In this document: piece after piece, positions 53,162 to 62,317 of the stretch
Position numbering within the stretch: the first letter of the stretch is position 1
Layout of the letters: the number at the start of each line of letters is the position of its first letter
Origin: JAJRTA01 sp965603125
GTDB lineage: Bacteria; Zixibacteria; MSB-5A5; GN15; FEB-12
Length of the DNA: 64,000 nt
Reading direction: 5' to 3'
NCBI GenBank assembly: GCA_965603125.1
Contig: CBFDBU010000004.1
Location: 62,001 to 126,000 of the forward strand
Notes under the pieces: generated by a model
The model's database searches: none
What the model was told of the DNA's origin: nothing
What the model saw: only the letters and a program-made list of their open reading frames with translations
Made by a program: the position numbers and the translations under genes

Positions 53162-53534
53162 CACCCTTCGACTGCGCTCACCTATGACATTAGGTGCGCG
53201 CGAAGCGCCAAGAGCCCATTTATGGGTGAATTGCCACCCTCTCCGCTACAAAAACACCACCAACCACTCCCAAAAGGCGACTGTCGTCCCTTAGCTGATG
53301 AAATACGCCTCGTCCGACAACCCATGCACGATTCAAAAACACTGCCGATCCTGTCAACCGAAGATGAAAACCAGCAAAACAAACCCATTTGCTGTGGGCG
53401 GAAAACGCCCTGAGGCTGTCCCATAAGGTTCATAAGTGCCATTCAGGACATCTGGGAAGTCATGGTGAGCGGAGTCGAACCATGACTAAATCCTTGCCAC
53501 TCAGTCGCCACCCTTCGACTTCGCTCACCTATGA
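53162..53534. repeat. Dispersed CTTCGACT repeats
   Basis: A 26-bp unit beginning CACCCTTCGACT and ending CTCACCTATGA occurs at 53162-53187 and 53509-53534 with one mismatch. An inverted, diverged copy (GGTGAGCGGAGTCGAA) is at 53464-53479. The stretch 53094-53623 otherwise contains no intact gene. Confidence 0.75.
53297..53389 (+). pseudogene. Remnant of the NARKSTGPRTPEG-family gene
   Basis: Translates as DEIRLVRQPMHDSKTLPILS followed by TEDENQQNKPI. It aligns with the end of the protein at 23797-24411 (YELRLDRQL ... MQTAKSPPILSTENENPQNEPI) after an internal deletion of about 16 codons. No start, no N-terminal part. Confidence 0.7.
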
Positions 53535-53623
53535 AAAGGTCGTTGTCAATGCTTTTGTTCTTCTTTCCGCACGGTTACGACTCACCTATTCGGGCCGGTC
53601 TGCCCCAACAATCATCGCCCCGG

Positions 53624-55096
53624 TCAGTCAACACGGTCGGGATTATTCCACAGAAAGCGCGTCAACCCCCTGTCGCTTCCAATCCAAAGATAGTCGCCAT
53701 CCATAAGCAGGCTGTAAACGTAGTTCGAGGCGAGACCGTCGTCCGTCGTGAACTCGCGGGTGTTGCGGTTCTTGTCCGTGTAATAGATGATCGTTACCCC
53801 CCGATCCGAACTATAGGCGACTATCCACTCGTTGACGGCCAGGGCGCGTGCGTCTCCGGTGCGGTCGGATGTGGGAAACGGCTCGATATCACCCGAAACC
53901 GTATTCACGCGAACAACGGCGTCCTCGGTGGCAAACCAAAGGTCATTATCGAATGGTTCGATGTCATACACGCGTCCGTTCAGATAGAAATTCGGGTCCT
54001 GAATCTGCTGAAGACGTCCCGAGGGCAACCGGAAACGGTAAGCCCCGGCCGAGGTGGCTATCCAGACCATCGAGTCAAGGGTCAGAACGTCGTAAACGAG
54101 ACGATTCGAGAACTCGTGCGGTCGAATGACCGAAATCGAGTCACCTGAACCGGTAATCAGGCTCAGGCCATTCTCAGTACCCACCAGCAGGGAATCGCCG
54201 AGCTTTCCTATGCAGAGGACATTGTCCTCGGCCAGTCCGGAACGAGCCGTCAGTCTCCTTCTGACAGAGCCGGTCTCGCTGTCCAGGCAAAGAAGCCCCA
54301 GAGGGGTGCCGACGTAGACCATGCTGTCATCCCCCTCAAGGAAGTTGATATCCACAGCGGGGAAGTCGTCGTCCACACCGGATTCGATGTGTCGAAAGCT
54401 GTTGGTCCTCGGGTCCATAATGGAAATGCCGGTGCGTCCCGGATCGACTGCGGCCCCGGATACCCAGATTTCCTCACCGAGAGCCATTATGGCATTGACG
54501 CGGTTTTGAATCAGACCATAGGGCAGAAGCTCCACGATATGCGATGAACTCCCGGCCGTGGCCGCGCCATGACCCCAGGTACCCATCCAGAGATTCCCGG
54601 AGCGGTCATCCACTACATCGGTGAAGAAGAAATATCGCCCGTAGGGGTCGATGATGCGCCCGTCGGCAGCGTAGTTGTGCCGAATGGGGGGGTACATTAC
54701 CACCGGCGCCCTGATGTGAACGCAGTTGTTGTCCAGGGACGGTACTTTCGAAACCTGATACCACCTGTCGAAGAAAAGATCATACTGGAAAAGGCCGATC
54801 GACGTTTCAGCGAACAGCTTTTCGTCAAAGAGGTCCACCCAGATGCGGCCGATATCAGTGTTGTCCACCCCGGGTGAACCGGTGAGAGGTTCCTCCCACT
54901 CCCGCTGCATCTTGTCGTAGCGGATTATCCCCGCCGTGGTGGCAAAGTAGGCGTAGTCGGCCGAGCTGGTAACATGTTTGATGCGGCTGAAGTCCGCCCA
55001 CGTAACAGCCTGACCTTTCAGCCAGGCGGCTGATACGGATGCGGCCATCATCGTCAGGCACAGGCCGGCGAATGCGAATCCGGTGTACCTCTTCAT
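53624..55096 (-). CDS. Secreted two-component-regulator-type beta-propeller protein
   Basis: 490 residues. Signal peptide (KRYTGFAFAGLCLTMMAASV), then about ten propeller repeats with the Reg_prop pattern (GNLWMGTWGHG, DDGLASNYVYSLLMDGDYLW, IGSDRGLTRF). No kinase or membrane domain follows, so it is a free secreted or periplasmic propeller. ATG at 55096 overlaps the stop of the M20 gene (ATGA), so they are coupled. Ligand unknown. Confidence 0.82.
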   Translation of the reverse strand: MKRYTGFAFAGLCLTMMAASVSAAWLKGQAVTWADFSRIKHVTSSADYAYFATTAGIIRYDKMQREWEEPLTGSPGVDNTDIGRIWVDLFDEKLFAETSIGLFQYDLFFDRWYQVSKVPSLDNNCVHIRAPVVMYPPIRHNYAADGRIIDPYGRYFFFTDVVDDRSGNLWMGTWGHGAATAGSSSHIVELLPYGLIQNRVNAIMALGEEIWVSGAAVDPGRTGISIMDPRTNSFRHIESGVDDDFPAVDINFLEGDDSMVYVGTPLGLLCLDSETGSVRRRLTARSGLAEDNVLCIGKLGDSLLVGTENGLSLITGSGDSISVIRPHEFSNRLVYDVLTLDSMVWIATSAGAYRFRLPSGRLQQIQDPNFYLNGRVYDIEPFDNDLWFATEDAVVRVNTVSGDIEPFPTSDRTGDARALAVNEWIVAYSSDRGVTIIYYTDKNRNTREFTTDDGLASNYVYSLLMDGDYLWIGSDRGLTRFLWNNPDRVD

Positions 55097-56301
55097 TTGG
55101 CTACAACATCAAGATAGTCCATGACGGACGCAACGAGAAGAGACGTTCCGACAACAAGGGCCTCCTCGTCGGCGATGAACTCAGGAGAATGCCAGGGTTT
55201 GTCCGCCCCGATCTTGCCGTTTCTTATCCCGAGGCGAAACATGGCGCCGTGTACACGCTCAAGGTAACAGGCGAAATCCTCACCTCCCAGCACCGGGGGT
55301 GTCAGGGTGATCTTTCCTTTCGGGAACAGGCCCTCGTAGCAACGCCTCAGTATTCGATTGGCCGCCGGGTGGTTGACCAACGGAGGGTAAGCACCCACGA
55401 CCGTCATCTCCATGCGGGCCGACCTGGCTCGGCAGACAGCGCCGCCCACCCGTTTGATTCGGCGCGTAAGCTCTCTGCCCGCTTTAACCGACAGAGCGCG
55501 GGCGGTGCCGGTCAGCTTCACCTGATCTGCAATTACATTGCGAGCACTGCCGCCTTCAATCCGACCGAACGATACCACTACCGGCATAATTGGGTCGATC
55601 TCGCGGGACACTAGCTGCTGAATCGCCTGGACCACCTCACCGGCAACGGCAATGGCATCAACCGCTTCGTGCGGTCGGGCGGCATGACCGCTCCGGCCAT
55701 GAATGGTGAGGTCGAAATCCGTCACTGATCCCATGGTGCCACCATCCCTGAGCCCGATACTCCCCGTTTCCACAGTCGGATCCACATGCAGGCCGAAGAT
55801 GATCTTGACATTATCCAGAGCGCCGTTTTCGATCATCGGTCGCGCTCCGCCGGGCGGCATTTCTTCGCCTGGCTGAAAAATGAAACGTACGACGCCCGGC
55901 AGGTTCTCCTTCATCCGGGACAGAATAGCGGCGGTACCCAGCGCCACCGCCATGTGCATATCGTGGCCGCAAGCATGCATGCGGCCGTCGTTTCGTGACC
56001 GGAACGGAAGGGAGGTCTGCTCATGAACGGGAAGGCCGTCCATATCGGCGCGGATTGCCACAGTTGGCCCCGGTCTCTCTCCCCTCAACTCCGCCAGGAG
56101 ACCGGTCTGCAACTTGATGGGCCGAACGATCAGGGCGAGCTTGCGTACAACTTCGGTTAAATAGGCGGTCGTTTTGTGCTCCATGAAGGAGAGTTCGGGA
56201 TAACGATGCAGATGGCGTCTCCACTTCACCTGCCGACCGCGAAGTCGCCGGGCTCTTTTCAGGATATCCGGGAGAGAACGCTTCGCATTTATGTTTGTCA
56301 T
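55093..56301 (-). CDS. M20 family amidohydrolase (hippurate/N-acyl-amino-acid hydrolase)
   Basis: 402 residues. The metal site includes HACGHDMH, FQPGEEMPPGGA and a C-terminal VLGGEDFACYLERV; a dimerisation domain (about 195-310) interrupts the catalytic domain. It hydrolyses N-acyl or N-carbamoyl amino acids; the substrate cannot be decided. GAGG lies 10 nt before ATG 56301. In an operon with the endonuclease V-like gene (12-bp gap) and the propeller protein. Confidence 0.92.
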   Translation of the reverse strand: MTNINAKRSLPDILKRARRLRGRQVKWRRHLHRYPELSFMEHKTTAYLTEVVRKLALIVRPIKLQTGLLAELRGERPGPTVAIRADMDGLPVHEQTSLPFRSRNDGRMHACGHDMHMAVALGTAAILSRMKENLPGVVRFIFQPGEEMPPGGARPMIENGALDNVKIIFGLHVDPTVETGSIGLRDGGTMGSVTDFDLTIHGRSGHAARPHEAVDAIAVAGEVVQAIQQLVSREIDPIMPVVVSFGRIEGGSARNVIADQVKLTGTARALSVKAGRELTRRIKRVGGAVCRARSARMEMTVVGAYPPLVNHPAANRILRRCYEGLFPKGKITLTPPVLGGEDFACYLERVHGAMFRLGIRNGKIGADKPWHSPEFIADEEALVVGTSLLVASVMDYLDVVAK

Positions 56302-56313
56302 GACGAGCGCGCC

Positions 56314-57033
56314 TCAGTTCGTTGCGTCGGTCACTGTTGATTTGGTCCTGTTGCCCCTTTCGTGACGCCGTTTGTACTTGTTCACCTGCGAGTGAGCCAG
56401 ACGCAGTGGTTCCGGGAGACGGAAACCGCGCAGGCTCCGGACCACCACGTCCCTGGCTTGGGCGATATCGCAGCGGTGACCGGGGGAGATGTAGATCGGC
56501 TTGACCTCGGCCCGGCTCCGGTAAGCAACGCCCACCTCCCTGGAGCCGATTATGATTGGCTGCCAGCTCCCTTTTGCCGCTGCAACCGGACGATGCTTCC
56601 CGGACAGGAGTCGGCGAGCGCAGCCAATCGTAGGCCGGTCAAAGACCAGACCGACATGGCAGGCCACACCGCATTGACGCGGATGAGCCAGTCCGTGTCC
56701 CTGGACGATGATCAGACCCGGGGCGCACGCAAGCCGGCTCAGGGCTCCCGTGATGATCGGTCCCTCGCGAAAGTACAACAAACCAGGCTCGTAGGGAAAC
56801 CGCAGCGGTGCATGATAAAAAACCCGCTCGACTTCTTCAAGCTCAGGGAACGTGATGGCAACGGCACAGGCATAAAGAGTCACACCACCAAATCCGTGGG
56901 CGGTATCGACGGCAGCGATCAGACCGGGATCTCCCCCACCTCCTCCCGGTTCAATTCGGGCAGCCATTTCTTCCTGAATTGCAAACGCTTCAGCCCTTGT
57001 AACGGGCCAGGGATGAAGTACGTGCGCTTCCAT
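56314..57033 (-). CDS. nfi: Endonuclease V homologue with altered active site
   Basis: 239 residues, full family length and numbering. Asp43 (AAVDTAH), Tyr81 (FPYEPGLL), Glu90 (FREGP) and His214 (LRLAHSQ) are conserved. The third metal ligand, Asp110 in E. coli/Thermotoga (VDGHG), is Gln111 here (IIVQGHGLAHPR), and catalytic Lys139 is Arg140 (IGCARRL). Normal endonuclease V cuts one base 3' of deoxyinosine in DNA or inosine in RNA. Activity of this protein is doubtful or changed. ATG 57033 is chosen (AAGGAG 11 nt upstream); GTG 57045 is too close to that site. Confidence 0.85.
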   Translation of the reverse strand: MEAHVLHPWPVTRAEAFAIQEEMAARIEPGGGGGDPGLIAAVDTAHGFGGVTLYACAVAITFPELEEVERVFYHAPLRFPYEPGLLYFREGPIITGALSRLACAPGLIIVQGHGLAHPRQCGVACHVGLVFDRPTIGCARRLLSGKHRPVAAAKGSWQPIIIGSREVGVAYRSRAEVKPIYISPGHRCDIAQARDVVVRSLRGFRLPEPLRLAHSQVNKYKRRHERGNRTKSTVTDATN

Positions 57034-57262
57034 GAGCCAGGTCACTCCTTACAAGTATCTTGTCAGCCGCAGGCCGGGACCAGCCTCGAGCCCATACCCG
57101 CGGCGTTCTTTGTCGTGGTCTTGTACACAACCTGCGCTGACATTCATCTCAACAAATATATCAACCGTTACGGTTCAGAACAAGAGTTCTCTCCGCCTTT
57201 CACGCCACCGGAGTCAGGGCGAAGTACCACCCGATACCAAACAGATCGAATCAGGAGACCTC

Positions 57263-58147
57263 TTACTGCAGACAGCGGAAACGGAAGAAACCCGAAAAAG
57301 GCAACCCGTTCGCCAACGACCGTATCTGATCGGCCGTTATCCAGGGTTCGTTTCGGTCTTCAGTCAGAAGCGGGATGTGGAAATCGCAGGCGTCGGAACA
57401 ACCGGTGGCCACGGCATACAGGCGGGGACCTTTTTCACTGACCAGGAGATGCATGACGACGTATACCACGCCGGTGGCGCCCCGCTCATCATGGGCGACG
57501 AAAAGATCACCCGGCTTGAGGTCGTCGGCGGCAACTGAATCACAGTTTGCGGGCAGGTTCGCGTAAGTGGTGCTATAAATGCACACCTTCATAAAGCGGT
57601 AGAACTCCGAGAGTGAGGGTTCCCTTTCGACCTCCTGCTCAAAAAACGGTTCCCGGCGCGAGGTGTAGCGCAGCCTCCCGCCCAGGAACTTCTCATAGCG
57701 CAATGTGTCTCCAGTTGGCGGCAGGATTCTCAAATCAAACTCACGTCCCTGATAGTGCAGGAACTCGGCGAGAATCCTTATCGGAATGGCCTTGTCCTTG
57801 AAGTCCATCCCTCGCCAGGGTAGATGCACCGGTCGTGAAATCTCGTCATACGCGAACGCCTTGCTGCCCTTCCAATTGCCGACTGATATATAACGATGCC
57901 ACAGCGGGAAATTAGCCACCCAGTTCTGAAACGCTGTCAACTGCGACGAATCCGGTTGCCGGTAGCCCTCCGGCAGTGCGAACTCCGACTGGAACGTATA
58001 GATCGTGTCCTTCATCGTCGCGAACGGATAGTGCTGCCGGTAAAAGGCGATCAATCCACTGTCGTCCGGGTTCTTCTCACCCAGGATCGAACCGGCGGTC
58101 AGCAGGCAGGTTGCCGCAAGAACGCTGAAGGGGCGCATCGCCATCAT
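57263..58147 (-). CDS. Exported DUF4846-like protein
   Basis: 294 residues. Signal peptide (about 1-23), then a pattern like DUF4846: NWVANFPLW, a region where relatives have a CADA helix (KDKAIPIRILAEFLHYQGRE), LKPGDLFVAHDERGATGVVY and a C-terminal PWITADQIRSL. Relatives are often predicted lipid- or wall-associated hydrolase-like proteins, but no activity is established. ATG at 58147 overlaps the stop of the AhpD-like gene (ATGA); ATG at 58144 or 58138 also possible. Confidence 0.68.
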   Translation of the reverse strand: MMAMRPFSVLAATCLLTAGSILGEKNPDDSGLIAFYRQHYPFATMKDTIYTFQSEFALPEGYRQPDSSQLTAFQNWVANFPLWHRYISVGNWKGSKAFAYDEISRPVHLPWRGMDFKDKAIPIRILAEFLHYQGREFDLRILPPTGDTLRYEKFLGGRLRYTSRREPFFEQEVEREPSLSEFYRFMKVCIYSTTYANLPANCDSVAADDLKPGDLFVAHDERGATGVVYVVMHLLVSEKGPRLYAVATGCSDACDFHIPLLTEDRNEPWITADQIRSLANGLPFSGFFRFRCLQ

Positions 58148-58488
58148 TTCTCCTTCATCTCTTCCCAGAGGCGGCTGGCCCGCCTGACGTGTGGTATGGC
58201 GATCGAACCTCCTACCACCATGGCGATCGACAAAACTTCGTCAAATTCCTCGTCGCTGGTGCCCAACTCGTGTGCTCTGATGGCGTGGTAGCTGATACAG
58301 TCGTCGCACCTGAGAACCAGCGAAGCAACCAGCCCCAGCAGTTCCTTCGTACGGGCGTCAAGAGCGCCGTCACGGTAGACGGCGTTGTCGATGCCGAAGA
58401 AACGCTTGATGTTTGCATTTGCACGAGTGAGGACGATTTTGTTGAGCTTCTCACGCTCTTTCTTGAACTCTTGTACCCTGTCAGACAT
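58144..58488 (-). CDS. Carboxymuconolactone decarboxylase / AhpD-like protein
   Basis: 114 residues of all-helical AhpD-like fold with the redox-type motif LRCDDCISYH (CxxC followed by His three residues later). Members are peroxidase partners or thiol-disulphide proteins; true decarboxylases lack CxxC. ATG 58488 preceded by GGAG and AAAGG. Coupled with the DUF4846-like gene. Confidence 0.88.
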   Translation of the reverse strand: MSDRVQEFKKEREKLNKIVLTRANANIKRFFGIDNAVYRDGALDARTKELLGLVASLVLRCDDCISYHAIRAHELGTSDEEFDEVLSIAMVVGGSIAIPHVRRASRLWEEMKEK

Positions 58489-58638
58489 CCTTTTCTCCAG
58501 GGGAATTCGATCGAATATACGTTGTCTCAGTCGCCGGGCCAACCCAAAACACCCCGGGCGGCAACGCGCGCGCAGTGCAGGCCGAGAGCCATGTCCGCCC
58601 AGCCTGTTCCGCCTGCCTTAAGCGATAGCCTGAGCCGT

Positions 58639-59922
58639 CTACCCTGCTCTCTTCTTTTTCTTCTTGGCGTGAGTGACGATCCTGGGCTTCTTGCCGTCAG
58701 TGATGGATGCCCTGGTCACGACGACCTCGGCCACCTCAGGTTTGGAGGGGACTTCGTACATGATGTCCAGCATCGTCTTTTCAAAGATCGAGCGGAGCGC
58801 CCTGGCTCCGGTCTTGCGCTCCCGGGCCAACTTGACGGCAGCCTTGAGAGCACCCTGTTCAAAACACAGCTTGACGCCTTCCATCTCCAGGAGCTTGCTG
58901 TACTGCTTGGTAAGCGCGTTCCTCGGCCCGGTCAGGATTTCCAGCAGAACGGCCTCATCAAGCGGTCGCAGCGCCGTCGTCACGGGCAGACGCCCGACCA
59001 TTTCCGGGATAAGACCGTAGCTGATGAGATCTACCGGCAGGACGTGGTCGAATATATCCACGGAGTTCTGATCAACCAGCTTTTTCTCGGCTTCGAAACC
59101 GACAACCTTGGCGCCCATCCGTCGGGCAATGACTTTGTCGAGACCATCAAACGCACCGCCACAGATGAACAGGATGTTGCTGGTGTTGATCTGCACAAAC
59201 GACTGCTCCGGGTGCTTGCGTCCTCCTTTGGGGGGTATGTTGGCCACTGTCCCTTCCAGTATTTTCAGGAGCCCCTGTTGGACGCCCTCGCCGGAGACGT
59301 CGCGCGTGATCGACGGGTTGCCGTCCTTGCGGGCGATTTTGTCCAGTTCGTCGATGTAGATGATGCCGAGCTCGGTCTTCTGCTGGTTGAAATTCGCCGC
59401 CTGAAACAAGCGCACCAGGATATTCTCAACGTCCTCACCCACGTACCCAGCCTCGGTCAGCACGGTGGCGTCGGCAATCGTGAAGGGCACCTTGAGGAAC
59501 TTCGCCAGAGTGCGGGCGATCAGTGTCTTGCCGGTGCCGGTGGGGCCAAGCAGCAGGATGTTGGACTTCTCAAGTTCAACGTCATCATCGGCCGTCACCT
59601 TGCCGGACGGCCCGGTTTGAAACTTCGCATTGACCCGTTTGTAATGGTTGTACACGGCCACCGAGACTGTCTTCTTGGTCTGCTCCTGCCCGATGACATA
59701 CTGATCCAGGAAGTTCTTTATCTCGGCGGGTGTCGGTATGCGTGAAATCTTTTCCTTGACCGTCACCTCGGGAGCATGCTGCAGCATGTCACCGCACAAC
59801 TCGACGCACTCATCGCAGATGAACGATTCGTGTCCTGAAAACAACCGGTGTACCTGGCTGGCCGGTTTACCGCAGAACGAACAGCACCGCGGCACTCTTG
59901 GATGTTTGGTATCCCGTGGCAT
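58639..59922 (-). CDS. clpX: ATP-dependent protease ATPase subunit ClpX
   Basis: 427 residues. Zinc-binding domain (CSFCGK...CDECVELC), AAA+ domain with Walker A GPTGTGKT, pore loop GYVGEDVE, Walker B IIYIDELDKI, sensor and ClpP-contact loop region near GLIPEMVGRLP. Unfolds ssrA-tagged and other substrates for ClpP. ATG 59922 has GGGAAG just upstream. Third gene of tig-clpP-clpX. Confidence 0.97.
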   Translation of the reverse strand: MPRDTKHPRVPRCCSFCGKPASQVHRLFSGHESFICDECVELCGDMLQHAPEVTVKEKISRIPTPAEIKNFLDQYVIGQEQTKKTVSVAVYNHYKRVNAKFQTGPSGKVTADDDVELEKSNILLLGPTGTGKTLIARTLAKFLKVPFTIADATVLTEAGYVGEDVENILVRLFQAANFNQQKTELGIIYIDELDKIARKDGNPSITRDVSGEGVQQGLLKILEGTVANIPPKGGRKHPEQSFVQINTSNILFICGGAFDGLDKVIARRMGAKVVGFEAEKKLVDQNSVDIFDHVLPVDLISYGLIPEMVGRLPVTTALRPLDEAVLLEILTGPRNALTKQYSKLLEMEGVKLCFEQGALKAAVKLARERKTGARALRSIFEKTMLDIMYEVPSKPEVAEVVVTRASITDGKKPRIVTHAKKKKKRAG

Positions 59923-59990
59923 GACTTCCCATGGCAAAGGTTTCGGGTTTTCGTATAACTGTCGATAGCAACACAGGCAGTTCGACGTCG

Positions 59991-60605
59991 CTATTTCTTC
60001 TCCTCGTCCGAGTCATAGACCTTGTCGATAAGGCCATACTCTTTTGCTTCGCCGGGAGACATGAAGAAGTTCCTGTCGGTGTCGGCTTCGATGACCTTCA
60101 GAGATTGTCCGGTATGCTTCACCAGAAGCTGGTTCAGCTTCTTCCTGGCTTTTGTGAACTCCTGGGTCATAATAATAAGGTCGGAAACCTGACCCTGGGC
60201 GCCGGCCATCGGCTGATGTATCATCACCCGGCTGTTGGGGAGGGCCGCTCGCTTGCCCTTGTTGCCCGATGCCAGAAGGAATGCGCCCATCGAAGCGGCG
60301 ATGCCCATACAGGTGGTAGCCACGTCGGGTTTGATGAACTGCATTGTGTCGTAGATGGCCAGCCCGGCCGTCACCGATCCGCCCGGCGAATTGATGTAGA
60401 CGAAGATATCCTTTTCGGGGTCTTCCGCCTCCAGGAACAGCATCTGGGCAATGACCAGATTGGCCACGTTGTCATCAATCGGCGAGCCGATGAATATGAT
60501 ACGATCCTTGAGCAGTCGGGAAAAAATGTCATAGGCTCTCTCGCCGCGCCCGGTTTGCTCGACCACCATCGGCACGAGAAAATTGGAGTGAATCGTGTTG
60601 TCCAT
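59991..60605 (-). CDS. clpP: ATP-dependent Clp protease proteolytic subunit ClpP
   Basis: 204 residues. N-terminal LVPMVVEQTGRGERAYDIFS, catalytic Ser105 (GIAASMGAFLL), His130 (VMIHQPM) and Asp175 (IEADTDRNFFM). Complete. ATG 60605 with AAGGA close upstream is chosen; an ATG at 60617 would add four residues. Confidence 0.97.
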   Translation of the reverse strand: MDNTIHSNFLVPMVVEQTGRGERAYDIFSRLLKDRIIFIGSPIDDNVANLVIAQMLFLEAEDPEKDIFVYINSPGGSVTAGLAIYDTMQFIKPDVATTCMGIAASMGAFLLASGNKGKRAALPNSRVMIHQPMAGAQGQVSDLIIMTQEFTKARKKLNQLLVKHTGQSLKVIEADTDRNFFMSPGEAKEYGLIDKVYDSDEEKK

Positions 60606-60640
60606 AGCTTCCTTCATCCAGAACTTGTTGTCTGAGCGTC

Positions 60641-61906
60641 CTAATCCTGCTTCCCGATGGTCACCAATTTGGCACTGGTCACCAGGAAATCAAGCACTTT
60701 CTCCTCTAAGATAGAGTCTTTGATATCGGCCACCGTCCCCGACCTGGCCAGAACCTCCCTGGCCTGTTCGAAACTCAACTGGTAATTCTTGGCAAACATG
60801 TTAATTCGATCTTCGGTATCCGAGGGCAAAACCTCAATGTTTTCCAACTCGGACAGCTTATGATACAGCATGTTCCAGCGAATAGTCCGGATCCCCACAT
60901 CGCGGTAGTTCTTGCGGATATCCGCCTCGTCAACGTCCTTGTAGCGCTTCTTGAATTCATCCGTCACGTTGGCCAGGTAGTTGTCCAGAAACGACTCCGG
61001 AACGCTGATCTCGTTCTGCCTGCATATCTGCTCGATGATCTGCCTCCGTTTGTCCTTCTTCTGACCTGCTTTCACCCGCTCCCTGATCTCCTCGCGGATA
61101 TTCATCCTCAACTCGAGGGCGGTCTCGGCCTGACCGGTCTGCCTGGCAAAGGCATCGTTGAATTCCGGCAGTACCTGTTCCCTGATTTCAGTAACGCTAA
61201 CCCGGTACTTCAATTGAGCGCCAGCGTAGGTCGGGTCGGAGTAATCATCGGGATAATTGACCTCGACCTCTTTGTCATCTCCGGCTTTCAAACCAGGAAG
61301 CTGCTCTCGAAATTCCCTGACCGTTTGCAGATTGCCCAGGTCGATCTGCTGATCCTTAAACTTATCTTCTTTCAGCACCAGTCCCGGGTCAAGCAGTTTC
61401 TTCAGGTCGGCAACCACAACGTCGCCGTCACGCGCCTCACGATCAACCGGACGAGGGACGGAGAAGCGCTTGCGCAGCAGCTCGACGAACTCGTCGACCT
61501 CATCATCACCGACCTCCACTTCCTCAACCGTGACTTCAAGCCCGCCGTAAGAGACGCTCTCAATAACCGGCATGACCTCAAGCTGCGCCGTATACTGAAA
61601 ACCACCGTCGTCGCTGTAATCGGCGTCTATGACGTTGCCGAACGATGCCACGCGAAGATTCTCCCGGCGGGTTGCATCCGGGTAAGTCGCCTTCACAAGT
61701 TCAGTGGCAACATCGGCTTTCACATCGTCGCCGAATTCAGCTTTGATGCGTGCCATCGGGGCTTTTCCCTTTCGGAAACCCTTCACGGTTGTGTCCCTGC
61801 GGAGTTCCGTGAATTTCTTCTCGATCTCGTCAGCCACGGTCTCAGCCGGTATCTCGACCGATATCTCACGCATCAGACCCTCGAGTTCCCTTACTTCAAC
61901 TTTCAA
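60641..61906 (-). CDS. tig: Trigger factor
   Basis: 421 residues. N-terminal ribosome-binding domain with signature GFRKGKAP, FKBP-like PPIase domain (about 150-240), and a C-terminal helical chaperone domain. Ribosome-associated folding chaperone. The start is TTG at 61906 with GGAG 9 nt upstream. First gene of the tig-clpP-clpX operon. Confidence 0.96.
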   Translation of the reverse strand: MKVEVRELEGLMREISVEIPAETVADEIEKKFTELRRDTTVKGFRKGKAPMARIKAEFGDDVKADVATELVKATYPDATRRENLRVASFGNVIDADYSDDGGFQYTAQLEVMPVIESVSYGGLEVTVEEVEVGDDEVDEFVELLRKRFSVPRPVDREARDGDVVVADLKKLLDPGLVLKEDKFKDQQIDLGNLQTVREFREQLPGLKAGDDKEVEVNYPDDYSDPTYAGAQLKYRVSVTEIREQVLPEFNDAFARQTGQAETALELRMNIREEIRERVKAGQKKDKRRQIIEQICRQNEISVPESFLDNYLANVTDEFKKRYKDVDEADIRKNYRDVGIRTIRWNMLYHKLSELENIEVLPSDTEDRINMFAKNYQLSFEQAREVLARSGTVADIKDSILEEKVLDFLVTSAKLVTIGKQD

Positions 61907-62011
61907 GATGTCGTACTCCTTGTCCCACCTGCTTGCCGACCGTGATCTTCAAGCGTGGACAGGCAAGCGCCATCAGCCGCTGCGACCGGAGGCAGCCTGC
62001 CGTCACATTTC

Positions 62012-62093
62012 TGCGAAAGGGGGGATTCGAACCCCCATTCCTTTCGGAACTGGATCCTAAATCCAGCGCGTCTGCCGATTCCGCCACTTTCGC
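62012..62093 (-). tRNA. tRNA-Leu (anticodon TAG)
   Basis: Class II tRNA of 82 nt: acceptor GCGAAAG/CTTTCGC, anticodon stem CTGGA/TCCAG with loop TTTAGGA (anticodon TAG), variable arm TTCCG/GGAA, T-arm GGGGG-TTCGAAT-CCCCC, discriminator A. Reads CUA codons and perhaps other CUN. Confidence 0.97.
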
Positions 62094-62200
62094 AACTTCC
62101 GGCAGAAATATAGCCTGAGTTGAATCCTTAGTCAAGCAAAGGGTGCCGCGCGAGGCGCGTCGATTTATCCTCGTAAACAGGCGGTTTCCTCATCAGCGTG

Positions 62201-62271
62201 GTGTCGGGTGTCCCTGCCCGACACTTGACGACTGGTGACGAGGGAGCCGTCAGGCAGAGACGCCTGACGGC
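62201..62271. repeat. Two palindromes downstream of proS
   Basis: GTGTCGGG/CCCGACAC (62201-62208 with 62217-62224) and GCCGTCAGGC/GCCTGACGGC (62246-62255 with 62262-62271). Strong stems without T runs. They resemble dispersed palindromic intergenic repeats more than terminators, though they could protect the proS 3' end. The rest of 62094-62317 holds nothing recognised. Confidence 0.6.
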
Positions 62272-62317
62272 ACAACGCTTCTGCTTTGTCCTGTGTCCCG
62301 AGTGCTTGTACAGCCCG

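Noticed and set aside
56362..57441. A 359-codon plus-strand frame opposite the endonuclease V gene
   Set aside because: The minus-strand reading has clear endonuclease V motifs; this one has none.
58189..59745. A 518-codon open frame on the plus strand across clpX and neighbours
   Set aside because: It is antisense to clpX, which is certain; the translation has no domain pattern and the frame stays open because of high GC content.
60860..61945. A 361-codon plus-strand frame opposite tig
   Set aside because: Antisense shadow of trigger factor.
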